Notes under the pieces: model-generated
What the model was told of the DNA's origin: nothing
What the model saw: only the letters and a program-made list of their open reading frames with translations
Database searches by the model: none
Source of the DNA: an uncultured Prevotellaceae bacterium
GTDB taxonomy: Bacteria > Bacteroidota > Bacteroidia > Bacteroidales > Muribaculaceae
Reading direction: 5' to 3'
Assembly (NCBI GenBank): GCA_937898675.1
Contig: CALEJB010000048.1
Span: 1 to 43,856 of the forward strand
Length of the DNA: 43,856 bases
Made by a program: the position numbers and the translations under genes
Shown: in pieces, positions 8,496 through 17,373 of the stretch
Layout: the number at the start of each line of letters is the position of its first letter
Numbering within the stretch: position 1 is the stretch's first letter

Positions 8496-9737
8496 TTAAA
8501 CCGCTTCCTCGCCCTGCAGGAATGTCCTGGCAATGATGGGCGTGGTGTAGGAGTAGGGGATGAAGTCGATGGATGGTATGGGCCTGGTGATGAAGAAATT
8601 GGCGATCTTTCCCCTGGCAATGCTGCCATACTCCTTGCTCAAGTCCATTGCCGCCGCCGTGTTGATGGTCGCCGCGTTGATGGCCTCGGCAGGCAGCAAG
8701 CGCATCTTGATGCAGGCAAGCGACACCACAAACTTCATGTCGCCGCTGGGCGTGCTGCCGGGGTTGTAGTCACTGGCCGTGGCCACGGGCAGACCCGCCT
8801 CAATCATCTTGCGCGCGGGCGCAAACGGCATGTTCAGGAAAAACGAGGTGCCGGGTAGGCCCGTGGGGATGGTCGCGGTGCCCTTGAGCATCTCGATGTC
8901 CTCATCGGTCATGCTCTCGAGGTGGTCCACCGACACGGCGTTGTGCTTCACGCCGACCTCGACTCCGCCCGACGGCGCCAGTTCCTGAACGTGGATTTTG
9001 GGACGCATGCCCCACTTGGCGCCCGCCTCCAGGATGCGTGACGTCTCGTCGGGAGTGAAAAACCCCTCGTCGCAAAACACATCCACAAAGTCGGCCAGCT
9101 GCTGCCTGCCCACCTCGGGAATCATTTCGCCGATGAGCATGTCCACATATTCGCCCTGGCGGCCCGTGTACTCCCTGCCGACGGCATGCGCTCCCAGGAA
9201 GGTGGACACCACCTTAATGGGTGCGGTGTCGCCGATGCGGCGGATAACGCGCAGCATTTTGAGTTCGTCGGCGGTGTTCAGGCCGTAGCCGCTCTTGATT
9301 TCGACGGCACCCGTGCCCTTGGCAATAATCTCGTGGACGCGGCCCATGGCCTGCTCGTAAAGTTCGTCTTCGGTCATGCCGTGCAGGCGGTCGGCGCTGT
9401 TGAGGATGCCGCCGCCGCGGCGCGCGATTTCGGCATAGCTGAGTCCGCGTATTTTGTCCACAAATTCGCCTTCACGGCTGCCGGCATACACGATGTGGGT
9501 GTGGCTGTCGCACCACGAGGGCAGCACGGTGCCGCCCTGCGCGTCAATCACGTCCCAGTCGTCCTGCGGCGCCGGCATGGCGCTCATTTCGCCCCACGAG
9601 TCAAAGCGGTCGCCGTCCACGAGCAGCCACGCGTCCTTGATGCAATTCAAGGCCGCCATTTCGCTGCCGCGCAGGCAATGCTTGAGCTGGGTGTCGATGC
9701 CGGCCAAACAGGCAATGTTTTTGATTAATCTTTTCAT
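8496..9737 (-). CDS. hutI: imidazolonepropionase
   Basis: A 413-residue amidohydrolase that hydrolyses 4-imidazolone-5-propanoate to N-formimino-L-glutamate, the third step of histidine breakdown. The metal-binding signature CDSHTHIVYAGSREGEF is present, followed by the family motifs IKSGYGL and FCDEGFF. Length matches the family. It is the last gene of the hut operon; its ATG shares a base with the hutH stop (TGATG at 9735-9739), which indicates translational coupling. A terminator hairpin lies downstream at 8439-8472. Confidence 0.96.
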   Translation of the reverse strand: MKRLIKNIACLAGIDTQLKHCLRGSEMAALNCIKDAWLLVDGDRFDSWGEMSAMPAPQDDWDVIDAQGGTVLPSWCDSHTHIVYAGSREGEFVDKIRGLSYAEIARRGGGILNSADRLHGMTEDELYEQAMGRVHEIIAKGTGAVEIKSGYGLNTADELKMLRVIRRIGDTAPIKVVSTFLGAHAVGREYTGRQGEYVDMLIGEMIPEVGRQQLADFVDVFCDEGFFTPDETSRILEAGAKWGMRPKIHVQELAPSGGVEVGVKHNAVSVDHLESMTDEDIEMLKGTATIPTGLPGTSFFLNMPFAPARKMIEAGLPVATASDYNPGSTPSGDMKFVVSLACIKMRLLPAEAINAATINTAAAMDLSKEYGSIARGKIANFFITRPIPSIDFIPYSYTTPIIARTFLQGEEAV

Positions 9738-11224
9738 CAGTCAATATTGTTGTTCTGCAGGAACTCTACCGAGCGGGCGATGTGCGGATACATGGGCTGG
9801 TCCTCGTTGATAAACGGCACGGCCTTGCGGTAGTCGGCCATCACGCGCTCCAGGATGGGCGATGACTTCAACGGCCGGCGGAACTCCAGCGCCTGTGCGG
9901 CGTTGAACAACTCGATGGCGAGCACGCGCTCGGTGTTCTCACACACCTTGCACAGCTTGACGGCAGCATTGGCGCCCATGCTCACGTGGTCTTCCTGGCC
10001 CTGCGACGTGGGAATGGTGTCGGCCGACGACGGCATGCACAGCGTCTTGCTCTGGCTGGCTATGGCGGCGGCGGTGTACTGCGGAATCATGAAGCCGCTG
10101 TTCACACCGGGCTTGGCCACGAGAAAACTGGGCAGGTCGCGGGTGCCGCCCACCAGTTTGTAGGTGCGGCGTTCCGAGATGTTGCTTAATTCGGCCATGG
10201 CGATGCACAGGAAGTCCATGGGCATGGCGATGGGCTCACCGTGGAAGTTGCCTGCCGAGATGATGAGGTCCTCGTCGGGGCAGACGGTGGGATTGTCGGT
10301 GGCGCTGTTGATTTCGGTGTCAATGACCGAGCCCACATAGCGGATGGTGTCCTTGACCGAACCGTGAACCTGCGGGATGCAGCGGAAGGAGTAGGGGTCC
10401 TGCACGTTGACCTTGGGCTGCTTGATGAGTTCGCTGCCTTCGAGCAGCTGGCGCATGCGAGCAGCCGTGTCGATTTGGCCCTGGTGGGGACGCACGGCAT
10501 GAACGGCATGGGTGAACGGCTCGATGCGGCCGTCATAAGCCTCGAGCGAGATGGCGGCAATGACGTCGGCCCAACGGCTCAGGCGCTTGGCCTTGATCAT
10601 GGCCCACACCGCGTGAGCGCTCATGTTTTGTGTGCCGTTGAGCAGCGCCAGGCCTTCCTTGCTGCCCAGCCTGACGGGCGTCCAGCCCATCTTCTTGCTC
10701 AGTTCCTCGCCGCTCATGATTTCGCCCTTGTATTCCACCACGCCCAGGCCCACGATGGGCAGGCACAGGTGGGCCAGCGGCACGAGGTCGCCAGACGCGC
10801 CCACCGAGCCCTGCTTGTAAACGACGGGATAGACATCGTTGTTGAACATGTCAACCAGGCGCTCCACGGTGTCGAGTTTTACGCCCGAGAAACCGTAGCT
10901 CAGCGACTGTATTTTGAGCAGAATCATGATTTTGACGATGTCGTTGGGAACGCGTTCGCCCACGCCGCAGGCATGGGACATCATCAGGTTGATTTGCAGC
11001 TGCGACAGCTGGTCGTTGCTGATAGAAATCTTGCACAGCGAGCCAAAACCGGTGGTCACGCCATAGATGGGCTTGTCGCTCTCGGCAATCTTCTTGTCCA
11101 GGTATTGGCGGCAATGCGTGATGCGTTTCACCGCGTCGTCACTCAGGGCAAGCGTGTGGTGCCCCTCGATAATCTCGGCGATTTTCTCAATTGTCAGATG
11201 TGCGGCACTGATTTGATGTGTCAT
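9737..11224 (-). CDS. hutH: histidine ammonia-lyase
   Basis: A 495-residue lyase that deaminates L-histidine to trans-urocanate, the first step of the pathway. The Ala-Ser-Gly triplet that cyclises into the MIO electrophile is at residues 143-145 within GSVGASGDLVPLAHL, and GVTTGFGSL provides the conserved N-terminal active-site loop. Full length. It lies 33 bases after hutU and overlaps hutI by one base. Although it catalyses the first step it is third in the operon. Confidence 0.96.
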   Translation of the reverse strand: MTHQISAAHLTIEKIAEIIEGHHTLALSDDAVKRITHCRQYLDKKIAESDKPIYGVTTGFGSLCKISISNDQLSQLQINLMMSHACGVGERVPNDIVKIMILLKIQSLSYGFSGVKLDTVERLVDMFNNDVYPVVYKQGSVGASGDLVPLAHLCLPIVGLGVVEYKGEIMSGEELSKKMGWTPVRLGSKEGLALLNGTQNMSAHAVWAMIKAKRLSRWADVIAAISLEAYDGRIEPFTHAVHAVRPHQGQIDTAARMRQLLEGSELIKQPKVNVQDPYSFRCIPQVHGSVKDTIRYVGSVIDTEINSATDNPTVCPDEDLIISAGNFHGEPIAMPMDFLCIAMAELSNISERRTYKLVGGTRDLPSFLVAKPGVNSGFMIPQYTAAAIASQSKTLCMPSSADTIPTSQGQEDHVSMGANAAVKLCKVCENTERVLAIELFNAAQALEFRRPLKSSPILERVMADYRKAVPFINEDQPMYPHIARSVEFLQNNNID

Positions 11225-11257
11225 ATCGGTTATAGATGTTTTGTTAAGAATAGTGTG

Positions 11258-13285
11258 TTAAAAAATCGTGGCAGCGCTGTCAATCACGTCGTCGTCAACC
11301 AGGTTGGGCAGGGTGACGGTGAGTTCGGGCGTGCGTTCCATTTCGCGCTTGATGGCGTCCATCGAGCCGCTGTTGCGCGCCCAGCTGCGGCGCGCGATGC
11401 CGTTGTTCACGTCCCAGAAGAGCATCTCGCGAATGTGGCGCGCCGAGTCTTCGCTGCCGTCGATGGCCATGCCGAAGCCGCCATTGATGACCTCGCCCCA
11501 GCCCACGCCGCCGCCGTTGTGGATGCTCACCCAGGTGGCGCCGCGGAAACTGTCGCCGATGACATTCTGCACCGCCATATCGGCGCAGAACTGCGAGCCG
11601 TCATAGATGTTGCTGGTCTCGCGGAAGGGCGAGTCGGTGCCCGACACGTCGTGGTGGTCACGGCCCAGCACAACGGGCGCCGAAAGCTCGCCGCTGGCGA
11701 TGGCGTCGTTGAAAGCCAGGGCAATCTTGGTGCGGCCCTCGGCGTCGGCATACAGGATGCGGGCCTGCGAACCGACCACGAGGTTGTTCCTGCCGGCTTC
11801 CTTGATCCAGTGGATGTTGTCGGCCATCTGGCCCACGATGTCCTCGGGAGCGGTCTTGCTGATTTCCTCAAGCACCTGGGCTGCCAGGCGGTCGGTGACG
11901 GCCAGGTCCTCGGGCTTGCCCGATGTGCACACCCAGCGGAAGGGACCGAAACCGTAATCAAAGAACATTGGGCCCATGATATCCTGCACATAGGACGGAT
12001 AGCGGAACTTGCCGTCGGCAGTCATGATGTCGGCGCCGGCGCGGCTCGACTCGAGCAGGAAGGCGTTGCCGTAGTCAAAGAAGTACATGCCCTTGTCGGC
12101 CAGCTTGTTGATGGCGGCGCACTGGCGGCGCAACGATGCGCGCACGCGCTCCTTGAACTCGTCGGGGTCCTCGGCCATCATCTGCTTGCTCTCCTCGAGG
12201 CTCATGCCCACGGGGTAGTAGCCGCCAGCCCACGGGTTGTGCAGCGAGGTCTGGTCGCTGCCCAGGTCAACGTGCATCTCTTCCTCGGCCAGCCGTTCCC
12301 ACAGGTCAACCACATTGCCCACATAGGCCATCGAAACGGTCCTCTTGTCGGCCACGGCTTGACGGATGGCGGGAATGAGCTCGTCCAGGTTGTCATGCAG
12401 TTCGTCAACCCAGCCCTGCTCGTAGCGCTTGTGCGCTGCCAGGGGGTTGATTTCGGCGGTGACGCTCACCACGCCGGCAATGTTGCCAGCCTTGGGCTGA
12501 GCGCCCGACATGCCGCCCAGGCCTGCCGTGACAAACAGCATGCCGTGGATGTCGCCGCCCCGTTGTCCGCGCTTCACGAGCTGCTTGCGCGCAGCGTTGA
12601 GCACGGTGATGGTGGTTCCGTGGACAATGCCCTGCGGGCCGATGTACATATAGGAGCCAGCGGTCATCTGGCCATATTGGCTCACGCCCAGTGCGTTGTC
12701 ACGCTCCCAGTCGTCGGGTTTGCTGTAGTTGGGAATCACCATGCCGTTGGTGACCACCACGCGGGGCGCGTTGAGGTGCGAGGGGAAGAGTCCCATGGGA
12801 TGGCCCGAGTACATCACGAGCGTCTGCTCGTCGGTCATCTCGCTCAGGTACTTCATCGCCAGGCGGTACTGCGCCCAGTTCTGGAAGATGGCGCCGTTGC
12901 CGCCGTAGATGATGAGCTCGTGGGGATGCTGCGCCACGCGCGGGTCCAGGTTGTTTTGAATCATCAGCATGATGGCAGCGGCCTGGCGCGAGCGGGCGGG
13001 ATACTCGTCGATGGGACGGGCATACATCTCATACTTGGGACGGTAGCGGTACATGTAGATGCGGCCATATTTCTTCAGTTCCTCGGCAAACTCGGGCGCC
13101 AGTGCGGCGTGGAGGCGCTTGGGGAAGTAGCGCAGGGCATTGCGCAGGGCGAGCTTCTTTTGCTCGGGCGTCAGGATGTCCTTGCGCTTGGGCGCATGGT
13201 TGATATCGGGGTCATAGGCCTGCAGTTCGGGCAGTTCCTCGGGAATTCCGCCCCTGATGTCGGCAATAAATTCGTCTTTGGTCAT
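11258..13285 (-). CDS. hutU: urocanate hydratase
   Basis: A 675-residue NAD-dependent hydratase that converts urocanate to 4-imidazolone-5-propanoate. It is longer than the ~555-residue proteobacterial enzymes and matches the long form I associate with Bacteroidetes. Conserved stretches include GGNGAIFQNWAQY, YSGHPMGLFPSH, FVTAGLGGMSGAQPKA and MFFDYGFGPFRWVC. The start MTKDEFIADIRGG is preceded by a T-rich stretch, 36 bases after ftcD. Second gene of the hut operon. Confidence 0.96.
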   Translation of the reverse strand: MTKDEFIADIRGGIPEELPELQAYDPDINHAPKRKDILTPEQKKLALRNALRYFPKRLHAALAPEFAEELKKYGRIYMYRYRPKYEMYARPIDEYPARSRQAAAIMLMIQNNLDPRVAQHPHELIIYGGNGAIFQNWAQYRLAMKYLSEMTDEQTLVMYSGHPMGLFPSHLNAPRVVVTNGMVIPNYSKPDDWERDNALGVSQYGQMTAGSYMYIGPQGIVHGTTITVLNAARKQLVKRGQRGGDIHGMLFVTAGLGGMSGAQPKAGNIAGVVSVTAEINPLAAHKRYEQGWVDELHDNLDELIPAIRQAVADKRTVSMAYVGNVVDLWERLAEEEMHVDLGSDQTSLHNPWAGGYYPVGMSLEESKQMMAEDPDEFKERVRASLRRQCAAINKLADKGMYFFDYGNAFLLESSRAGADIMTADGKFRYPSYVQDIMGPMFFDYGFGPFRWVCTSGKPEDLAVTDRLAAQVLEEISKTAPEDIVGQMADNIHWIKEAGRNNLVVGSQARILYADAEGRTKIALAFNDAIASGELSAPVVLGRDHHDVSGTDSPFRETSNIYDGSQFCADMAVQNVIGDSFRGATWVSIHNGGGVGWGEVINGGFGMAIDGSEDSARHIREMLFWDVNNGIARRSWARNSGSMDAIKREMERTPELTVTLPNLVDDDVIDSAATIF

Positions 13286-13321
13286 TTTTTCGGTAATTGT
13301 GATTTCGGGTTAAACGATTTT

Positions 13322-15025
13322 TTACTTGATTTTTTCTTCGACCATGGCGGTGATGGCAGCCTCCTCGGCATTGGCGCGGGCGGCGATGTCATTGGCCTCG
13401 GCGATGAGTTGCTCGGCCACGGCGCGGTCGGTGAGGCTCGAAGCGTTGATCTTGACGTTCATGCCGGCGCCCAGCACGGCGGCGCGGGCGGCGAGCGCGC
13501 CCACTCCGGCGTCGGTCACGCTGTTGGGGTTACCGGTCTCGACCATCGCGCGGCAGATCTCGAATGCCTTGAACGCGGCCTTCATTGTGCGCAGGGGCAC
13601 CTGGGTGGCATAGAGCGTGGCATCCTGGATGGCTGCCGTGCGCGCTGCCTTGTCCTCGTCGGTCTTCTTGGGCATGCCAAAGGCGGCCATGATGCGGTTA
13701 AAGGCGTCGGTGTCCTCGTCAACAAGGTGCAGCAGTTCCACCTTCATGGCCTGTCCCTTGTCGGCCCACTGGCTGAACTCGTTCCAGCGGTCGTCCCAAC
13801 CGGGCTTGTGGCTCGACAGGTTGGCGACCATGGTGCCCAGCGATGCAGCCAGGGCGCCCATGTAGGCGCTGATGGAGCCGCCGCCGGGGGCGGGCGACTC
13901 GCGCGAAGTCTCGTCGGCAAATCCGGTCACGGTGAGGTCCACCAGGCGCTTGCCCGTGTTCTCGTCGGCCTCGAGCATGAACTCGATGACCTTCTCGGCA
14001 GGGTCAAACGGCTTGAGGTCGTCCAGCCCCATCGAGTGGATGGCGATGTTGATGATGTCCTGCTCGGGGATGCCCGTGGAGCGCTGCTGCTTCTCGAGGA
14101 AGTATTTGCCTGCCTCGATGAGGCAGCGCTTGGGCATCAGGCCCACAATCTCGGTGCCGGTAACGCGGATGCCGCGGTTGTGGGCACAGCGGCACACCTC
14201 GTCAAAGGCCACATGCAGCGGGGTGACATTGATGTTGGTGATGTTCATCGACACCTGGGCCACCTTGTACTCGTCGATGTACCAGCCGATGGCCTTGGTG
14301 CCCTTGAGGGTGCCGGGCCGCATCACGTTGTTGCCGTTCTCGTCCTTGACAATCTTGCCGGTGATGGGGTTGCCCTCGCGCACGGGGCGGCCCTTCTCGC
14401 GCACGTCAAAGGCGATGGCGTTGGCACGGCGGGTCGAGGTCGTGTTCAGGTTGTAGTTCACGGCAATGAGGAAGTCGCGGGCGCCCACGGCGGTGCAGCC
14501 CGTGCGGGCAACGCCGTCGTCATAGGGGCGTGCGCCAAAGTCGGGCGCCTTCTCGGGGTCGGACATCTTCTCGGGCAGGGCTTCATATTCGCCGGCGCGG
14601 CAAACGGCCAGGTTGTTGCGGCCGGGCTTCATGGCTGCTGCCTCGTAGCAGTAGCAGGGGATATTCAGTTCGTTGGCAATGCGTTCGGCGAGCTTGCGCG
14701 CGAGTTCGGCACACTCCTCGAGGGTGATGCCTGCAACGGGGATGAGGGGGCACACGTCGGTGGCGCCCATGCGGGGATGCGCACCGTGGTGGCCGCGCAT
14801 GTCGATGAGCTGGCCTGCCTTGCCCACAGCCTTGAAGGCCGCCTCGACCACAGCGTCGGGCTCGCCCACAAAGGTGACCACCGTGCGGTTGGTGGCCTCA
14901 CCGGGGTCAACGTCAAGCAGCTTTACGCCTTTCACGCGCTCAATTTCGTCGGTAATTTGTTTAATCACAGCCATATTGCGGCCTTCGCTGAAGTTAGGCA
15001 CGCATTCTACGATTTTCTTTTCCAT
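13322..15025 (-). CDS. ftcD: bifunctional glutamate formimidoyltransferase / formimidoyltetrahydrofolate cyclodeaminase
   Basis: A 567-residue fusion with the same domain order as mammalian FTCD. Residues 1 to about 330 are the formiminotransferase (MEKKIVECVPNFSEGRNMAVI; GHHGAHPRMGATDVCPL). Residues from about 360 are the cyclodeaminase (FADETSRESPAPGGGSISAYMGALAASLG). It moves the formimino group of N-formimino-glutamate to tetrahydrofolate, yielding glutamate, then releases ammonia to give methenyl-THF. This replaces HutG or HutE/F-type endings, so the operon feeds one-carbon metabolism. First gene behind the strong promoter at 15094-15125. Confidence 0.96.
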   Translation of the reverse strand: MEKKIVECVPNFSEGRNMAVIKQITDEIERVKGVKLLDVDPGEATNRTVVTFVGEPDAVVEAAFKAVGKAGQLIDMRGHHGAHPRMGATDVCPLIPVAGITLEECAELARKLAERIANELNIPCYCYEAAAMKPGRNNLAVCRAGEYEALPEKMSDPEKAPDFGARPYDDGVARTGCTAVGARDFLIAVNYNLNTTSTRRANAIAFDVREKGRPVREGNPITGKIVKDENGNNVMRPGTLKGTKAIGWYIDEYKVAQVSMNITNINVTPLHVAFDEVCRCAHNRGIRVTGTEIVGLMPKRCLIEAGKYFLEKQQRSTGIPEQDIINIAIHSMGLDDLKPFDPAEKVIEFMLEADENTGKRLVDLTVTGFADETSRESPAPGGGSISAYMGALAASLGTMVANLSSHKPGWDDRWNEFSQWADKGQAMKVELLHLVDEDTDAFNRIMAAFGMPKKTDEDKAARTAAIQDATLYATQVPLRTMKAAFKAFEICRAMVETGNPNSVTDAGVGALAARAAVLGAGMNVKINASSLTDRAVAEQLIAEANDIAARANAEEAAITAMVEEKIK

Positions 15026-15093
15026 GTTTGAAATCAGGTTTTATTTGTTTTTTAATAGTGTTGTTTTCTATAATGTACGGGTTAATTATCCCC

Positions 15094-15125
15094 CAAAATT
15101 ACTGCTTTATCCGCACCTGTACAAA
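15094..15125 (-). promoter_or_regulatory. strong promoter of the ftcD-hutU-hutH-hutI operon
   Basis: The minus strand reads TTTG (15122-15125), a 20-base spacer and TAATTTTG (15094-15101), an exact consensus match. The leader to the ftcD ATG is about 60 bases and AT-rich. No operator or regulator gene is visible nearby. Confidence 0.75.
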
Positions 15126-15214
15126 TTTTTGGGTTGTAACTTGGGCGACGGCGGCATAAAACTCTGTCTGTTACATGATTGTTTAATCACATTCTTGAAG
15201 ACTCCTCACTAATC

Positions 15215-15256
15215 ACAACGAATGGCCGGCAAATGCGTTTGCCAGCCATTCGTTGT
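15215..15256 (-). terminator. hairpin downstream of the M13 peptidase gene
   Basis: Long inverted repeat ACAACGAATGGC-GGCAAA / TTTGCC-GCCATTCGTTGT with one mismatch and a 4-base loop, beginning 14 bases after the M13 stop. It lacks a clear T run on the minus strand, so termination is likely but not certain. Confidence 0.6.
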
Positions 15257-15270
15257 AAGCGTCGGGGGTG

Positions 15271-17277
15271 TCACCACACGGTGACGCGGTCCTCGGGGGC
15301 GAGCCACATGTTGTCGCCGGGTTGGGTGCCGAAGGCCTCGTGGAAGGCGCCGATGTTCTTCAGCGTCACGTTGGCGCGGTAGCGGCCCAGGGGATGGGCG
15401 GCGTTGCGGGCTTGCAGCAGCATGGCTTCGTCGGTCATGTTGATGGCCCATAGGTGGGCGTAACTCAGGAAGAAGCGCTGCAGCGGGCTGAAGCCGTCAA
15501 TCTCTTTTCCCTCGCGGTACTGCTGCGTCTTGGCAAAGGCGTCGAGCGCGATGCACACGCCGCCCAGGTCGGCAATGTTCTCGCCGATGGTGAGCTTGGC
15601 GTTCATGTGCTGGTCGCCGGCGACGACAATCTCGCCATATTGTGCCGCCAGTCTGTCGGCCACGGCCTTGAATCGCTTGATGTCTTCCTCGGTCCACCAG
15701 TCGGCCAGATTGCCGTCGCGGTCAAACTTGCGGCCCTGGTCGTCAAAGCCGTGGGTGATTTCGTGCCCGATGACGGCGCCGATGGCGCCATAGTTCACCG
15801 CATCGTCGGCCTCGGGGTCGAAGAAAGGCGCTTGCAGAATGCCGGCGGGGAAACAGATGTCGTTGTCCACGGTGCTGTAGTAGGCATTGATGGTCTGGGG
15901 ATACATGCCCCACAGGCTGTGGCTCACGGGCTTGTCCAGTTTGCTCAGGGCATCCTTGTAGAAGTACTGGCCGATGGCCCTGATGTTCTCGAGCAGGCTC
16001 TTGGAGGGGTCCACGACCAGGTCGTCATACTTGTCCCATTCGTCGGGGTATCCCACCTTCAAGGTCAGGGCGTTGAGCTTGACCAAGGCATTGATTTTGG
16101 TCTTGTCGCTCAGCCAGGTGACGGCGGCGATGCGCGAGGCGAATGAGTCGCGCAGCGCCTGAATGAGCGTGAGCATGCGCGTTTTGCTCTCGGCAGGGAA
16201 GTACTGCTTGACGTACACCTTGCCGACGGCTTCGCCCATGATGCTGCTTGCGGAGCCCACGGCGCGCTTCCACAGCGGCGGCAGTTCCCGCTGCCCGCCC
16301 AGCATGCGGCCATAGAAGTCGAAACGCAGTTCAACGAAGTCTTCGCCCAGGAGGCCGCCTGTGTGTTTGATGAGGCTGCCTGTCAGGTAGTCGCGCATCT
16401 GCAATTCGGTCATCTCAGTCATGATTTCGCAGGTGAGCGCCATCATGCGGGGCTGTGACACGATGATGCGCTTGGCGTTGGGGATGCCAATCAGTTCCAG
16501 GTACTCCTTCCAGTCGATGGCGGGGAAGTCGCGCTGCAACTGCTCGACGGTGTACTCGTTGTAGGTGTTTTCGGGGTTGCGCAGCTCCTCGCGCGGCATT
16601 CTGGCCTGGGCATACCTGTACTCGATGCCATAGATGGTGTTTGCCATGCGGCGCGCGACGCGGGGGCCGTTGCCGGCCAGGGCGAACACTTTGACCATGT
16701 AGTCGCGGTAGGCCTGCTGGATTTTTTTGCTCTCGTCGTCGGTCTTGAGGTAGTAATCCCTGTCGGGCAGTCCCGAGTCGCCGGCGACAAGGCACGCCGC
16801 GTGCTTGTCGCTGTCCTTGATGTCAACCGACACGTTGATGTTGAAAAACGGCCACACGCCGTTCATGTGCAGGCGGGCCATGAAGCGCGTCAGGTTGCCC
16901 GACTTCTTGTGGGACCTGATGTACTTCAGGTCGCCGGCAATGGGTGCCAAGCCCTCGCGGTTGCGGCGCTCAGCGTCAAGGACGAGTTTGTACAAGTCAA
17001 CGATTTTCTGTTCGTCGGTGCCCTGCTTGTGCCTGCCTTTGCTCAATTGCTCGAACATTTTGCGGATGCGCTCCTCGTTCTGTTCATACAGTTCGGTGGA
17101 GATGCCGTAGGCCGCATGGTCGGGCTTCTCGCTCAAGGGATGGGCTGCCATCCACCCGCCGCCGGCATACTGGTAGAAGTCGTCGACGGGCTTGACCGTC
17201 AGGTCCATGTCGTCGCGGTTGATGCCATGGCACTGCTGTGCCTTTGCTTTGCTTGCTGCTTTCTTTTGTTTACTCAT
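15271..17277 (-). CDS. M13 family zinc metallopeptidase (neprilysin/PepO-like), no signal peptide
   Basis: A 668-residue zinc endopeptidase. Zn ligands lie in HEITH (505-509) inside VIGHEITHGFDDQGR, and the third ligand Glu is in GENIADLGG. The C terminus ends DRVTVW, matching the family's conserved terminal Trp. Unlike most Bacteroidales M13 enzymes it begins MSKQKKAASKAKAQQCHG, a basic hydrophilic segment with no signal peptide, lipobox or membrane anchor. That suggests a cytoplasmic oligopeptidase, like PepO of lactic acid bacteria. An alternative start six bases upstream (17283) adds only two residues. No consensus promoter was found in the ~90 bases upstream. It may clear peptides released from imported protein. 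Confidence 0.88.
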   Translation of the reverse strand: MSKQKKAASKAKAQQCHGINRDDMDLTVKPVDDFYQYAGGGWMAAHPLSEKPDHAAYGISTELYEQNEERIRKMFEQLSKGRHKQGTDEQKIVDLYKLVLDAERRNREGLAPIAGDLKYIRSHKKSGNLTRFMARLHMNGVWPFFNINVSVDIKDSDKHAACLVAGDSGLPDRDYYLKTDDESKKIQQAYRDYMVKVFALAGNGPRVARRMANTIYGIEYRYAQARMPREELRNPENTYNEYTVEQLQRDFPAIDWKEYLELIGIPNAKRIIVSQPRMMALTCEIMTEMTELQMRDYLTGSLIKHTGGLLGEDFVELRFDFYGRMLGGQRELPPLWKRAVGSASSIMGEAVGKVYVKQYFPAESKTRMLTLIQALRDSFASRIAAVTWLSDKTKINALVKLNALTLKVGYPDEWDKYDDLVVDPSKSLLENIRAIGQYFYKDALSKLDKPVSHSLWGMYPQTINAYYSTVDNDICFPAGILQAPFFDPEADDAVNYGAIGAVIGHEITHGFDDQGRKFDRDGNLADWWTEEDIKRFKAVADRLAAQYGEIVVAGDQHMNAKLTIGENIADLGGVCIALDAFAKTQQYREGKEIDGFSPLQRFFLSYAHLWAINMTDEAMLLQARNAAHPLGRYRANVTLKNIGAFHEAFGTQPGDNMWLAPEDRVTVW

Positions 17278-17373
17278 ACACATTTACTATCAAAGTGACT
17301 CATCTCTTAATGTCGTGTCAAGGGATGATGTAAACACTTGTTGGCAACAATTGTGCCAAAAAATGTGTCGGCG

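Noticed and set aside
10241..15031. A 1596-codon plus-strand open frame running through hutH, hutU and ftcD
   Set aside because: It is antisense to three genes that happen to share one reading frame. Its composition (His, Val, Gly, Ala, Asp rich, no domain pattern) is what biased GC-rich codons give on the opposite strand. The three hut genes are unmistakable.
17342..17360. Inverted repeat TTGGCA...TGCCAA near the permease stop, considered as a terminator
   Set aside because: The T run is on the wrong side of the hairpin for the minus-strand transcript, so it does not form a rho-independent terminator.
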